Part shown: piece after piece, positions 28,136 to 36,362 of the stretch | Layout of the letters: each line of letters starts with the position of its first letter | Numbering within the stretch: the first letter of the stretch is position 1 | Assembly (NCBI RefSeq): GCF_018343625.1 | Contig: NZ_JAGYPG010000001.1 | Span: 938,492-1,002,491, forward strand | Reading direction: 5' to 3' | DNA length: 64,000 nt | Origin: Lederbergia citri | GTDB lineage: Bacteria; Bacillota; Bacilli; Bacillales; Bacillaceae_C | Program-made: the position numbers and the translations under genes | Notes under the pieces: model-generated | Seen by the model: the letters and a program-made list of their open reading frames with translations, nothing else | Told to the model about the DNA's origin: nothing | Databases searched by the model: none

Positions 28136-29086
28136 TTATTTGAACCACCCTTTACTTTTAAACCATACAAACATGCCTGTTCCAATTAACAGCATTGCAA
28201 ACAGAGTTCCGATATATCCATATTTCCAATCTAATTCTGGCATATTCACAAAATTCATTCCGTAAATACCTGCTATAAAGGTTAAAGGCATAAAAATAGT
28301 TGTAATGAGCGTGAGAACTTGCATGATTCGATTCGTTTGATGAGCGTTTAAAGAAAGATAACTATCCCGAATATCTGTTGTTAACTCGCGATTTTCTTCA
28401 ATCATTTCGGATAACTTTATTAAGTGGTTATGAATATCAGAAAAGTACTCCATATTAGGTCGAATTTTCTTTAACCGTTCTGAATTAAGTATTCGATATA
28501 ATAAATCCCTCATCGGAGAAACAACATGTCTTATTGATAGAAGATCATGTCTCGTATCATATAAATCTTGGAGCAGTAACTTCATAGGTCTTCTATTTGA
28601 GTTTTCGTCAATCTCATTTAACACGTCTTCAATCGTTTCCACAAGCGGAAAATAATTATCAACGATTTCATCAAGGACATGGTATAACACTTGGATGGGA
28701 TCCCAATGTACAACATTCACTTCTTGTATAAGTCGATCCCAAATTTTATTAACTTCTATAGAACTTTCTTGGTGAAACGTAACGATATAATTTTTTCCTA
28801 AGAAAATATTTACTTCCTCTCTTATTAAGCTTTCTCCACGTATCGCTTGCGCTACAAAAAAGAAATGGTCGTCGTAATAATCTAATTTGGGCCTTTGGAT
28901 ATTATTGATACAGTCTTCAATTGCCAAAGGATGAAAATGCAAAGGATTTTTTAATAATTTTATTTCTTCCTCTGTTGGGCAATCAAAGTCTATCCAATAC
29001 CAAAGAAAATCCCCTTCTAACAATTCCCTGACTCCTATATTTATTTGGCATTCGTTATTTTTATTAATCGCAATTGTTTTAATCAT
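28136..29086 (-). CDS. corA: CorA-type magnesium/cobalt transporter
   Basis: Protein of 316 residues with a large cytoplasmic N-terminal domain and two C-terminal membrane segments (about 255-275 and 289-310) separated by the selectivity motif YGMNF. This is the canonical CorA architecture for Mg2+ (and Co2+/Ni2+) uptake as a pentamer. ATG with GAGGAGA upstream. Single gene. Confidence 0.9.
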   Translation of the reverse strand: MIKTIAINKNNECQINIGVRELLEGDFLWYWIDFDCPTEEEIKLLKNPLHFHPLAIEDCINNIQRPKLDYYDDHFFFVAQAIRGESLIREEVNIFLGKNYIVTFHQESSIEVNKIWDRLIQEVNVVHWDPIQVLYHVLDEIVDNYFPLVETIEDVLNEIDENSNRRPMKLLLQDLYDTRHDLLSIRHVVSPMRDLLYRILNSERLKKIRPNMEYFSDIHNHLIKLSEMIEENRELTTDIRDSYLSLNAHQTNRIMQVLTLITTIFMPLTFIAGIYGMNFVNMPELDWKYGYIGTLFAMLLIGTGMFVWFKSKGWFK

Positions 29087-29218
29087 TTTTTCTCCTCATA
29101 CAAGCCGATTTACTATATTTTAACTCTTTAACTCGCATATAACACTTTTTAGAATTAGTACAACGTATTGTTGAATATTTTTATTTAATAACTATACCCA
29201 AAAAGGAGTGAGAAATAG

Positions 29219-29479
29219 ATGAAATTCACCTTTTTTGGAAAGAACGTGCAAGAAAGTGATGTTCTTCTGGAAAGGATCGCCACTGTGCTTGAAAATGGCA
29301 TGGCGGCAAAGGAAGTCGTTTGTTCGATTACAACTGGATTTCGAAGGGTTCCATCAATACGGACGGCTCCGGGTCTAAATCCTTATCACGTCTCTGTCGC
29401 AGATATTGGATATGGTTTTGATTCCGTTCATGGTACGATAAGCCGCATGCATGAGGGAGATGCCTTCCGCTTTTTATAA
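29219..29479 (+). CDS. Hypothetical protein (orphan trio, gene 1)
   Basis: I do not recognise this 86-residue protein. It is soluble, with a helical N-terminal part (residues 10-35), one Cys, and a second half rich in Gly, Ser and His. The ATG is preceded by AAAGGAGTG at good spacing, so expression is likely. It overlaps the next ORF and has visibly higher GC than its surroundings. It lies between corA and the cobalamin riboswitch in a cluster of three unknown genes on the same strand. Confidence 0.55.
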   Translation: MKFTFFGKNVQESDVLLERIATVLENGMAAKEVVCSITTGFRRVPSIRTAPGLNPYHVSVADIGYGFDSVHGTISRMHEGDAFRFL

Positions 29480-29726
29480 GGAGTTGCTTGTTTTTGATTT
29501 AGATACACTAAAAATAAGCGCAAAACAATTAAGCCCAAATTTTGAACTTGCTGTAAAACATGCTTCTCCTGAGGTTTATCAATTGGTTGAGCAAAGTCGA
29601 TTATTAAACAAACAATTTATAGAAACAATTAAAGAAGCAAATAGAATGGGTAAGGATTTGCTTGGACCGGAGTGGAAAGGACTTCGTGCCAAAATAAAAA
29701 ATATCCAGGCAATACCTCGCCTTTAA
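29451..29726 (+). CDS. Hypothetical protein (orphan trio, gene 2)
   Basis: Unrecognised protein of up to 91 residues, mostly helical and charged (SAKQLSPNFELAVKHAS, QFIETIKEANRMGKD). The start is uncertain: ATG 29451 has no ribosome binding site, while AAGGAG at 29478-29483, right at the stop of gene 1, has no good start codon at proper distance (TTG 29484 is immediately after it). Translational coupling through the overlap with gene 1 is possible. It reads in the +1 frame relative to gene 1, so a frameshifted fusion or sequence error is an alternative. Confidence 0.45.
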   Translation: MREMPSAFYKELLVFDLDTLKISAKQLSPNFELAVKHASPEVYQLVEQSRLLNKQFIETIKEANRMGKDLLGPEWKGLRAKIKNIQAIPRL

Positions 29727-29745
29727 TGGATGGGAGGCATAAAAA

Positions 29746-30147
29746 ATGTCTGTAATTCGACCATTAAAATTAACTGTAGAGGAACGTCAGAGATTAATGT
29801 CTTGGTGGAGCACAATGGAAGAAGCAAAACTGGTTGTTCAGCGTTTATGTTCATTGGTAAGTGAACTTAGATTAAACCCCGAGTCAAGCTATGCAGATGG
29901 AATGATTCTTTTTTATCGTGCTGTATCCGAAATATCATATGGTTACGCAGGTGTTAGAGGTGGCGTTCGAAGGGCATTAACTACGGAATATGGTGATGAG
30001 CTTCGATTGAATATGGTCATGTGTCAGAGTTTTGCTCCTAAATTTTCGGTTGATGCTAAAATACTTCTCGAACGAATAGCAAAGCAAATTACCGGTCAAA
30101 ATGCACTTTTTATCATTGAGCAAATTAGGAAAATGATATTTTGTTAA
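29746..30147 (+). CDS. Hypothetical protein (orphan trio, gene 3)
   Basis: Unrecognised protein of 133 residues with a helical N-terminus (LTVEERQRLMSWWSTMEEAKLVVQRL) and no membrane segment; two or three Cys. ATG 29746 has GGGAGG at good spacing, 19 nt after gene 2. No terminator is obvious before the riboswitch leader that begins 200 nt later. The three genes look like one transcription unit. Confidence 0.55.
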   Translation: MSVIRPLKLTVEERQRLMSWWSTMEEAKLVVQRLCSLVSELRLNPESSYADGMILFYRAVSEISYGYAGVRGGVRRALTTEYGDELRLNMVMCQSFAPKFSVDAKILLERIAKQITGQNALFIIEQIRKMIFC

Positions 30148-30349
30148 TAGAGTTAGAGAAAAAGGCACATGGTTTTTTTGGTAAAGTAGCTTATGATAAT
30201 ATAAAAGTTATTATTCAACAAGAAATGACAATTTTTTAAATCTATTACATTTTTATAGTTGATATTCTTAAACTCACATGCTATTATCAATATCAATACA
30301 ACATTTAGTAGTTTTCGTAAAAATTAACACTATATATTGATTTCAAACA

Positions 30350-30535
30350 AGTGAAGGTGCCCATTCAGGGCTTAAAAGGGAATCCGGTGAAAACCCGGAA
30401 CTGTCCCCGCAACTGTAAATGCGAACGAACGGGAAATGCCACTGTATTGATTTGCTTCACGGCTTCAATATGGGAAGGACCCTACTAGGATGATGCATAA
30501 GTCAGGAGACCTGCCTTACTTGTCTGAGTTTCGAT
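30350..30535 (+). ncRNA. Cobalamin (AdoCbl) riboswitch
   Basis: The class signatures appear in order: AAGGTGCCC, a GGGAATCCGGTG region, CCGGAACTGTCCCCGCAACTGT near 30398-30419, GCCACTG, AAGGACCC, GATGATGCATAAGTCAGGAGACCTGCC (B12 box, about 30498-30515). The expression platform that follows holds AAACGATAG/CTATCGTTT repeats and an intrinsic terminator at 30600-30630. Binding of coenzyme B12 is expected to shut off the RNR operon. Confidence 0.95.
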
Positions 30536-30599
30536 TCTTCGGGGATTGGGAAGATGAAACGATAGTGAAAATTCGTTTCTTCTCTTTCCCTATCGTTTG

Positions 30600-30630
30600 A
30601 TCCGCTCCATTCTCGGAGCGGATTTTTTTA
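30600..30630 (+). terminator. Riboswitch-controlled terminator
   Basis: ATCCGCTCC (30600-30608) pairs with GGAGCGGAT (30615-30623), followed by seven T. It lies between the B12 aptamer and the RNR start codon, so premature termination is the likely mode of control. Confidence 0.85.
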
Positions 30631-30653
30631 TTATAAAAAGAAAGGTGAATAAG

Positions 30654-32918
30654 ATGACGACGATATCAAAAGAACAAGGAAACCGATCATTAACATTTGA
30701 TAGAAAGCGACTGGAGGCCTTTATTGAAAGAGTCACTTCTATTAATACAAAGGAATTCAACGAAAAAATCTTCAGAAGTATAGAGTCAAAAGATGAGTAT
30801 AAGGCGGAACACATCACTTCCCTCCTTATTAAAACTGCATTAGAAAATGTAGATGAAGCAAATACTCAATGGACTTTTGATGCTGCTAAAATCTATCTTC
30901 AAAGCTTGTACAAAAAAGCAAGTGTAAACCGTTCTTACGATAAAGAACTTAAATATGGAGATTTTTATGGACTATTAAAAACACTAGCTGGCAAGGGAAT
31001 TTACTCTCCAAATATATTAGAAAAATATAGTAGAAAAGAAATCATTGAGTTATCTAAAATAATTGAGCCTAATCGTGACTTACTTTTTGATTACATCGGC
31101 CTCCATACTTTGGCCACAAGATATCTTGCAACAGATCATGAAAAAAATACATACGAGCTTCCACAAGAACGTTGGTTAGTGATTGCAATGCATCTAATGC
31201 AGGATGAACCAACGAGCCTACGTTCACAGCTAGTTGCGGAAAGCTATTGGGCATTATCTAATCTTTATATGACCGTTGCTACCCCTACCCTTGCGAATGC
31301 AGGACTTGCACACGGACAATTATCTAGCTGCTTTATCGATACCGTTGAGGACTCTTTAATGGGGATTTATAACAGTAATACAGATGTTGCAAGGCTTTCT
31401 AAAGACGGTGGCGGAATCGGAGTCTACATGGGAAAAGTGAGAAGTCGTGGAAGTTCAATCAAAGGCTTTAAAGGTGCATCCTCTGGTTGTATTCCTTGGA
31501 TTAAACAATTAAACAATACAGCTGTCAGCGTTGACCAGCTTGGACGAAGAAAAGGCGCTATCGCCGTTTATTTAGATGTTTGGCATGCTGATATACTTTC
31601 CTTCTTGGATTTGAAGTTGAATAATGGTGATGAAAGACAAAGGGCCCATGATATTTTTACAGGAGTTTGCTTACCAGACATGTTTATGGAACAAGTAGAA
31701 AGACGTGGAGATTGGTACTTATTTGACCCTCATGAAGTAAAAGATGTAATGGGTTATGCTCTAGAAGATTTTTATGATGAGAAAAAAGGCGAAGGTTCTT
31801 TTAGAGAGAAATATGAAGAATGTGTTGAAAATAATAAATTAAACAAAACTAAAATCCCTGCTATTAAGATCATGGCTAGAATTATGAAATCACAGCTTGA
31901 AACAGGAACCCCGTTTATGTTTTATCGCGATGAAGTGAATCGAAAGAATCCAAATAAACATGTAGGGATGATTTACTCAAGTAATTTGTGTACAGAAATA
32001 ATGCAAAATATGTCCCCTACTATTCAATATGAAGAAACAGTAGATGGCGATACAATCATCACATATAAAAAAGCAGGCGATTTTGTTGTTTGTAATCTTT
32101 CTTCTATTAATCTCGGAAAAGCTGTCCCAAATGATGTTTTAGAACGGTTGATTCCTATTCAAGTTAGAATGCTCGATAATGTGATTGACTTAAATACGAT
32201 TGATGTAAAACAAGCAACAATAACGAATAAAAAATATAGAGCCATTGGATTAGGTACTTTTGGCTGGCATCACCTGTTGGCACTAAAACGAATTAAATGG
32301 GAATCCGAAGATGCAGTAAAATTTGCAGATGAATTATATGAGCGTATCTCCTTCTTAACAATTAAAGCGAGTGTTGAATTAGCGGAAGAAAAAGGCTCAT
32401 ATTCAAAATTTGCAGGCAGTGATTGGCAAACAGGTTATTATTTTAAACAGCGTGGATATTTAGAAAGTGAAAATGCTGAAAGTTGGAACGAATTAATGAA
32501 TGAAGTTTCCGAACACGGAATAAGAAACGGCTATTTAATGGCTGTCGCTCCAAATTCCAGTACATCCGTCATCGCTGGTTCAACTGCTAGCATCGACCCT
32601 ATTTTCAAACCGTTTTACCATGAGGAAAAGAAAGATTATAAGTTACCTGTTGTTGCTCCAGATTTGGATCACAACACGTATGATATTTATCGACGTTCTG
32701 CCTACATCGTAGATCAGCGATGGTCTATTTTACAAAATGCAGCAAGACAACGCCATATTGATCAGTCAATTTCGTTTAACTTCTATGTACCAAATCATAT
32801 TAAAGCCCAGGTAATGCTCGATTTACATTTACAAGCATGGGATTCAGGTTTAAAAACAACATACTACGTCCGTTCCACTGCTTCGGATATTGAGGAATGT
32901 GTGTGGTGCGAGTCTTAA
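30654..32918 (+). CDS. nrdE: Class I ribonucleoside-diphosphate reductase, alpha subunit
   Basis: Large RNR subunit of 754 residues. It begins with an N-terminal ATP-cone (about 1-95), followed by the alpha/beta barrel with the active-site NLCTE motif, the Cys of SSCFIDT, the second cysteine (VVCNLSS) and the C-terminal CVWC pair that is re-reduced by thioredoxin-like proteins. Start ATG 30654 has AAAGGTG upstream; earlier in-frame codons lie in the terminator. It is first of three genes under a B12 riboswitch, with NrdI-like and beta-subunit genes overlapping behind it. The complete ATP-cone argues against a classical class Ib NrdE, so the symbol is tentative. Confidence 0.88.
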   Translation: MTTISKEQGNRSLTFDRKRLEAFIERVTSINTKEFNEKIFRSIESKDEYKAEHITSLLIKTALENVDEANTQWTFDAAKIYLQSLYKKASVNRSYDKELKYGDFYGLLKTLAGKGIYSPNILEKYSRKEIIELSKIIEPNRDLLFDYIGLHTLATRYLATDHEKNTYELPQERWLVIAMHLMQDEPTSLRSQLVAESYWALSNLYMTVATPTLANAGLAHGQLSSCFIDTVEDSLMGIYNSNTDVARLSKDGGGIGVYMGKVRSRGSSIKGFKGASSGCIPWIKQLNNTAVSVDQLGRRKGAIAVYLDVWHADILSFLDLKLNNGDERQRAHDIFTGVCLPDMFMEQVERRGDWYLFDPHEVKDVMGYALEDFYDEKKGEGSFREKYEECVENNKLNKTKIPAIKIMARIMKSQLETGTPFMFYRDEVNRKNPNKHVGMIYSSNLCTEIMQNMSPTIQYEETVDGDTIITYKKAGDFVVCNLSSINLGKAVPNDVLERLIPIQVRMLDNVIDLNTIDVKQATITNKKYRAIGLGTFGWHHLLALKRIKWESEDAVKFADELYERISFLTIKASVELAEEKGSYSKFAGSDWQTGYYFKQRGYLESENAESWNELMNEVSEHGIRNGYLMAVAPNSSTSVIAGSTASIDPIFKPFYHEEKKDYKLPVVAPDLDHNTYDIYRRSAYIVDQRWSILQNAARQRHIDQSISFNFYVPNHIKAQVMLDLHLQAWDSGLKTTYYVRSTASDIEECVWCES

Positions 32919-33346
32919 TCTGTTATGCAAGTTTTAGCGGTAATACTAAAGAAACAGCAGAATTGATTGCAGAAACTTTAATAAAAGAGAAATATGATAT
33001 CAAATTATATAGGATTGGGACTGGAAAGATTCCAGATCCCTCCCTTTTTGATGTAATGATGATCGGTTCCTTTACATGGGCGAAAGGTGCAACCCCAAAT
33101 GATGTGAAGGACTTCGTTTATGAGATTGGCTACAAGCCTCCACACGTTTTTGTTTTTGGAACGGGAGATACACAATTTGGCGGGGATTATTTATTTTGCA
33201 ATGCTGTAGAAAAACTAGCGAAATTTTACAATTCAACGTATGAACCATTAAAAATTGAGCAAAGTCCAAGAGGATCACAAGAATCAAAAGTGATTGCTTG
33301 GACGAAAGGAGTTATAAAACAATGTCAACTGTCCTTGAAAAAGTAG
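32906..33346 (+). CDS. NrdI-like flavodoxin
   Basis: Flavodoxin-fold protein of 146 residues between the two RNR subunit genes. The FMN phosphate loop is YASFSGNTKET near residues 7-17. Position and motif suggest the role of NrdI, which helps form the beta-subunit metal cofactor. The start is ambiguous: the ATG at 32897 is one base after GAGG; GTG 32906 (10 nt after GAGG) gives MRVLICYAS, the usual flavodoxin opening. It overlaps the end of the alpha subunit gene by 13 nt and the start of the beta subunit gene by 25 nt. Confidence 0.78.
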   Translation: MRVLICYASFSGNTKETAELIAETLIKEKYDIKLYRIGTGKIPDPSLFDVMMIGSFTWAKGATPNDVKDFVYEIGYKPPHVFVFGTGDTQFGGDYLFCNAVEKLAKFYNSTYEPLKIEQSPRGSQESKVIAWTKGVIKQCQLSLKK

Positions 33347-34362
33347 TTATATTAGAACCATTGAATCCAAACAAATCAACAGCACTCTTTGGTGGAAAAG
33401 CTAGCGGAATACTAAATTGGAATGATCTTGCTTACCCTCATTTTTACAATCATCGTGAACAAATTCGGGCACTTTTCTGGAGAGCAAGTGAAGTAGATAT
33501 GTCAGCAGATATTAAACAATTCCCTACCCTATCAGATGAAGAAAGAAATGCTTTTTTAAAAATCATTGGTCTACTTGCAACCTTAGACGGACCACAAACG
33601 GATATTGCAGCTAGAATATCACACTATTCAACTGATCCTTCTGTGAAATCAATTATGGCTACAATCGCCGACCAAGAAAGTGAGCATAATCATAGTTATG
33701 CTTATGTTCTCTCATCAGTAACTAATTTGATTGAACAAAATCATTCGTTTGAGACGGGGCGAAAAGATGAAATTCTTTTAAAACGAAACGAGCGAATTAT
33801 GGAAGTTTATAACGAATTCGCAACGCATCCTACCATTAAAAATGTTTTAAAAGCAATGGTGTATACCTCCCTTCTAGAAGGTTTATTTTTCTACTCGGGA
33901 TTTGCTTTCTTTTATAACCTTGCCCGAAATCAAAAAATGGTTGGAACTTCAACAATGATTTCATATATCAACCGTGATGAGCTGCAGCACGGCCGATTTA
34001 TAAGCGATTTATTTAGAGCAACGCTTGCTGAAAACCCTGAATACAACACGAAAGAGTTCACTGATTGGGTATATGATCAGTTTAGACATTCCGTTGAACA
34101 AGAAACTATTTGGAGTAGGTATGTTCTCGACGGAATTGATGGAATCGATTTAGTAGAGATGGAAGGCTATATAAAATATCGCGCTAATAAGATGCTCAGA
34201 CTTTTAGGTTTAAGTGATATTTATGAGGATTATACAGATAATCCAATGAAATGGATTCGAGCGTATGTAGACAATTTCGATGATACAAAAACGGATTTCT
34301 TCGAGCAAAAATCACGCCAGTATACGAAAACGAGCGATTTGAACGGATTTGATGAATTGTAA
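33322..34362 (+). CDS. nrdF: Class I ribonucleoside-diphosphate reductase, beta subunit
   Basis: Radical-generating RNR subunit of 346 residues. Metal ligands appear in expected order: Asp in TLDGPQTD, ESEH (Glu and His), a Glu in LLEGLFFY and the last pair in RDELQH. The radical tyrosine is the Tyr four residues after that His (ESEHNHSY). ATG 33322 has GAAAGGAG 10 nt before; the TTG at 33298 is upstream of that site. Third gene of the riboswitch operon; a family A repeat follows immediately after its stop codon. The class Ia/Ib assignment is unsure. Confidence 0.88.
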   Translation: MSTVLEKVVILEPLNPNKSTALFGGKASGILNWNDLAYPHFYNHREQIRALFWRASEVDMSADIKQFPTLSDEERNAFLKIIGLLATLDGPQTDIAARISHYSTDPSVKSIMATIADQESEHNHSYAYVLSSVTNLIEQNHSFETGRKDEILLKRNERIMEVYNEFATHPTIKNVLKAMVYTSLLEGLFFYSGFAFFYNLARNQKMVGTSTMISYINRDELQHGRFISDLFRATLAENPEYNTKEFTDWVYDQFRHSVEQETIWSRYVLDGIDGIDLVEMEGYIKYRANKMLRLLGLSDIYEDYTDNPMKWIRAYVDNFDDTKTDFFEQKSRQYTKTSDLNGFDEL

Positions 34363-34366
34363 CAAG

Positions 34367-34580
34367 AAAAGCATAAGCGCCTTGTTCATCGACTTACAGG
34401 CCCACAGGATGTGGGTCCGTCGACGTCGCCGCAGGACGTGGCGTATTTTAGTCGACGTTCTTCTTCCGGCCATCGACTGAGATAAAGGAAACACGATGAG
34501 TCTACAAGGCGAATCGATGTTGACTTATCGTAGGGAGATGGACAGGAAATTTGCTAGTCGATAGGCGCTGGAGCTGGGCA
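34367..34580 (+). repeat. Dispersed repeat, family A (copy 2)
   Basis: About 214 bp, beginning AAAAGCATAAGCGCCTTG and ending AGGCGCTGGAGCTGGGCA, with the inner CCCACAGGATGTGGGT hairpin and TTTTAGTCGACGTTC. It begins 5 nt after the RNR beta subunit stop, so it forms the 3' end of that transcript. Confidence 0.8.
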
Positions 34581-34641
34581 GTACAAGCCTATGTTCAATA
34601 AGAGACTTATAAAAAAACTTATACTTTCCCTACTAAAGAAA

Positions 34642-34665
34642 AAAACTGCCCCGAGAGGCAGTTTT
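34642..34665. terminator. Bidirectional terminator between the RNR operon and cspD
   Basis: AAAACTGCC pairs with GGCAGTTTT, 6-nt loop, T runs on both strands. Confidence 0.9.
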
Positions 34666-34681
34666 TTATTTGTGAACTTAA

Positions 34682-34882
34682 TTATAGTTTAACAACGTTT
34701 TCTGCTTGTGGTCCACGTTGTCCTTCAACGATTTCAAATTCAACTTGTTGACCTTCGTCAAGAGTTTTGTACCCTTCTCCTTGAATAGCGCTGAAGTGAA
34801 CGAATACGTCGTTTCCGCCTTCAACTTCGATGAAGCCGAATCCTTTTTCACTGTTAAACCATTTTACTGTACCTGTTGCCAT
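34682..34882 (-). CDS. cspD: Cold shock protein CspD
   Basis: OB-fold RNA chaperone of 66 residues with both RNA-binding motifs ([10 protein letters not shown] and VFVHFSAI). Sequence sits between CspB and CspD of B. subtilis; the GGNDVFVHF and VVKL end favour CspD. ATG with GGAGG upstream. The leader from the likely promoter is about 95 nt, as usual for cold shock genes. Monocistronic. Confidence 0.9.
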   Translation of the reverse strand: MATGTVKWFNSEKGFGFIEVEGGNDVFVHFSAIQGEGYKTLDEGQQVEFEIVEGQRGPQAENVVKL

Positions 34883-34984
34883 GCGTAAAAACCTCCAAAA
34901 ATTTTTTAATATGTTACTCATATTTACGGTGTAAATAAAAATTCACATATTATAAGCAATACCCACAATTAGGAGTAGATATTC

Positions 34985-34990
34985 ATTATA
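34985..34990 (-). promoter_or_regulatory. Extended -10 promoter of cspD
   Basis: On the minus strand TGTTATAAT forms an extended -10 about 103 nt upstream of the start codon; the -35 is weak. A second TATAAT is nearer the gene but has no TG extension. Confidence 0.4.
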
Positions 34991-34994
34991 ACAT

Positions 34995-35433
34995 GCGAAT
35001 TTAACTCCATACATATTCATTGATATTAAATAACAAGGGTAATACAGGATAAAACATAATGATCTTTTGGTAATTCAAAACAACGAAAGCCCTTCCTCTC
35101 TCCCGTCCTTACGGCTCCTAGACCGTGCCAGTGAGATTTGTATCAACAAACAATGGTAGCATTCTTAACCATTGAAGAAAAAGGATTCCATATCTTTTAC
35201 TAGATATATTTACTATTAAGTTCAAACTAATCATACATGAGATATATGTAAAAAGCAAGAAAATGGGCAAAATCTTTTTTCGCCTTTTTTCGTCAAAAAG
35301 TCTTATGGCCCAAGGCTTTAGTCGACATTTTCAACTGATAATGATTCTAAAAACATAAATTAACTTTAAATATTTTACCCATTTAATTTTGTTTTAAACA
35401 TATTCAAATATAGACAATTATATTTTAACTAGA
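34995..35433. other. Intergenic region between the cspD promoter and ku
   Basis: No supported ORF. A segment near 35310-35345 (GGCTTTAGTCGACATTTTC) looks like a decayed fragment of the family A repeat. The rest is AT-rich and structureless to my reading, apart from a GC-richer patch at 35090-35140 that I cannot identify. Confidence 0.4.
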
Positions 35434-36258
35434 TCACGCTTCTTTTTTTGATGCTCTTTTTCGTTTTGCAGGTTGCTTGGCAGTTGGCTTTGTTCTATCG
35501 ATTGATGCTTGTAAAGCTGCCATTAAATCTGTCATTGGTGCTGCAGGCTCTCTTTCTTTTGCAGTTACAAGTTCTTTACCATTACGCTTAGCATCTATTA
35601 ATTGCAACACTTTATTTCTATACTCATCTTCATATTTCTCAGGTTGAAAAGTAGTCGTTAATTGATCTATTAGTAAAATTGCGGTATCAATCTCTTTTTT
35701 AGAAACTTGATCATCTGCTGGAACATTTGGTACATCCGTCGCTTTTCGAACTTCATCTGGATAATGAATCGTCTCCATTACTAATGTATCATTATAAACT
35801 CTTATTACTGCCAATTGTTCTTTTGACCGAATCATAATTTTAGCAATACCGGCTTTTTCTGATAATATCAAAGCTTTTCGAAGTAGTCCGTAGGCTTTCA
35901 CTCCTCCACCATCAGGAGACATATAATAGCTTTTATTGAAATAAATAGGATCGATTTCGTTCAATTTAATAAAATCAATCATTTCAACTGCCTTTTCCCC
36001 ACTTGCACTGCTAAGTTCTTGCAGTTCATCATCTTCCACGATCACAAATTTTCCTTTTGAAACTTCATACCCTCTTACAATTTCCTTCGTGTCTAATTCT
36101 TGTTCACATGCAGGGCACATTTTTTCATATTTTATTGGTGTGTGACATTTTTGATGAAGTGAACGAAATTTTACATCTTTATCTTCTATAGCAGCATGAA
36201 GCTTTATTGGAATATTTACAAGACCGAAACTAATGCTCCCTTTCCACATCGTATGCAT
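35434..36258 (-). CDS. ku: Ku protein (non-homologous end joining)
   Basis: Bacterial Ku of 274 residues that binds DNA ends and recruits LigD. The family opening MWKGSISFGLVNIPI is near residues 4-18, a zinc-ribbon-like CXXC pair (KCHTPIKYEKMCPAC) follows, and the end is a Lys-rich tail (about 245-274) that contacts DNA. ATG 36258 has GAGGTGAG upstream. It is divergent from ligD with a 104-bp shared region, the same arrangement as ykoV/ykoU in B. subtilis. NHEJ in Bacillus works mainly in spores and germinating cells. Confidence 0.93.
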   Translation of the reverse strand: MHTMWKGSISFGLVNIPIKLHAAIEDKDVKFRSLHQKCHTPIKYEKMCPACEQELDTKEIVRGYEVSKGKFVIVEDDELQELSSASGEKAVEMIDFIKLNEIDPIYFNKSYYMSPDGGGVKAYGLLRKALILSEKAGIAKIMIRSKEQLAVIRVYNDTLVMETIHYPDEVRKATDVPNVPADDQVSKKEIDTAILLIDQLTTTFQPEKYEDEYRNKVLQLIDAKRNGKELVTAKEREPAAPMTDLMAALQASIDRTKPTAKQPAKRKRASKKEA

Positions 36259-36362
36259 AATCTCACCTCTATTTACATTTACTATAGTTTTTACTAATGA
36301 AAAAAATACATTCGCATAAAATACAGGTGTAATTATATAACTTTTACGAGGTGTGATTTCTT

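Noticed and set aside
35090..35160. Group II intron remnant (sequence reading GAGCCGT with flanking palindromes on the minus strand)
   Set aside because: Too short, no reverse transcriptase fragment and no domain V hairpin could be recognised.
35326..35346. Fur or PerR box (TGATAATGATT)
   Set aside because: Only about one half-site matches, and the flanking bases look like a decayed family A repeat.
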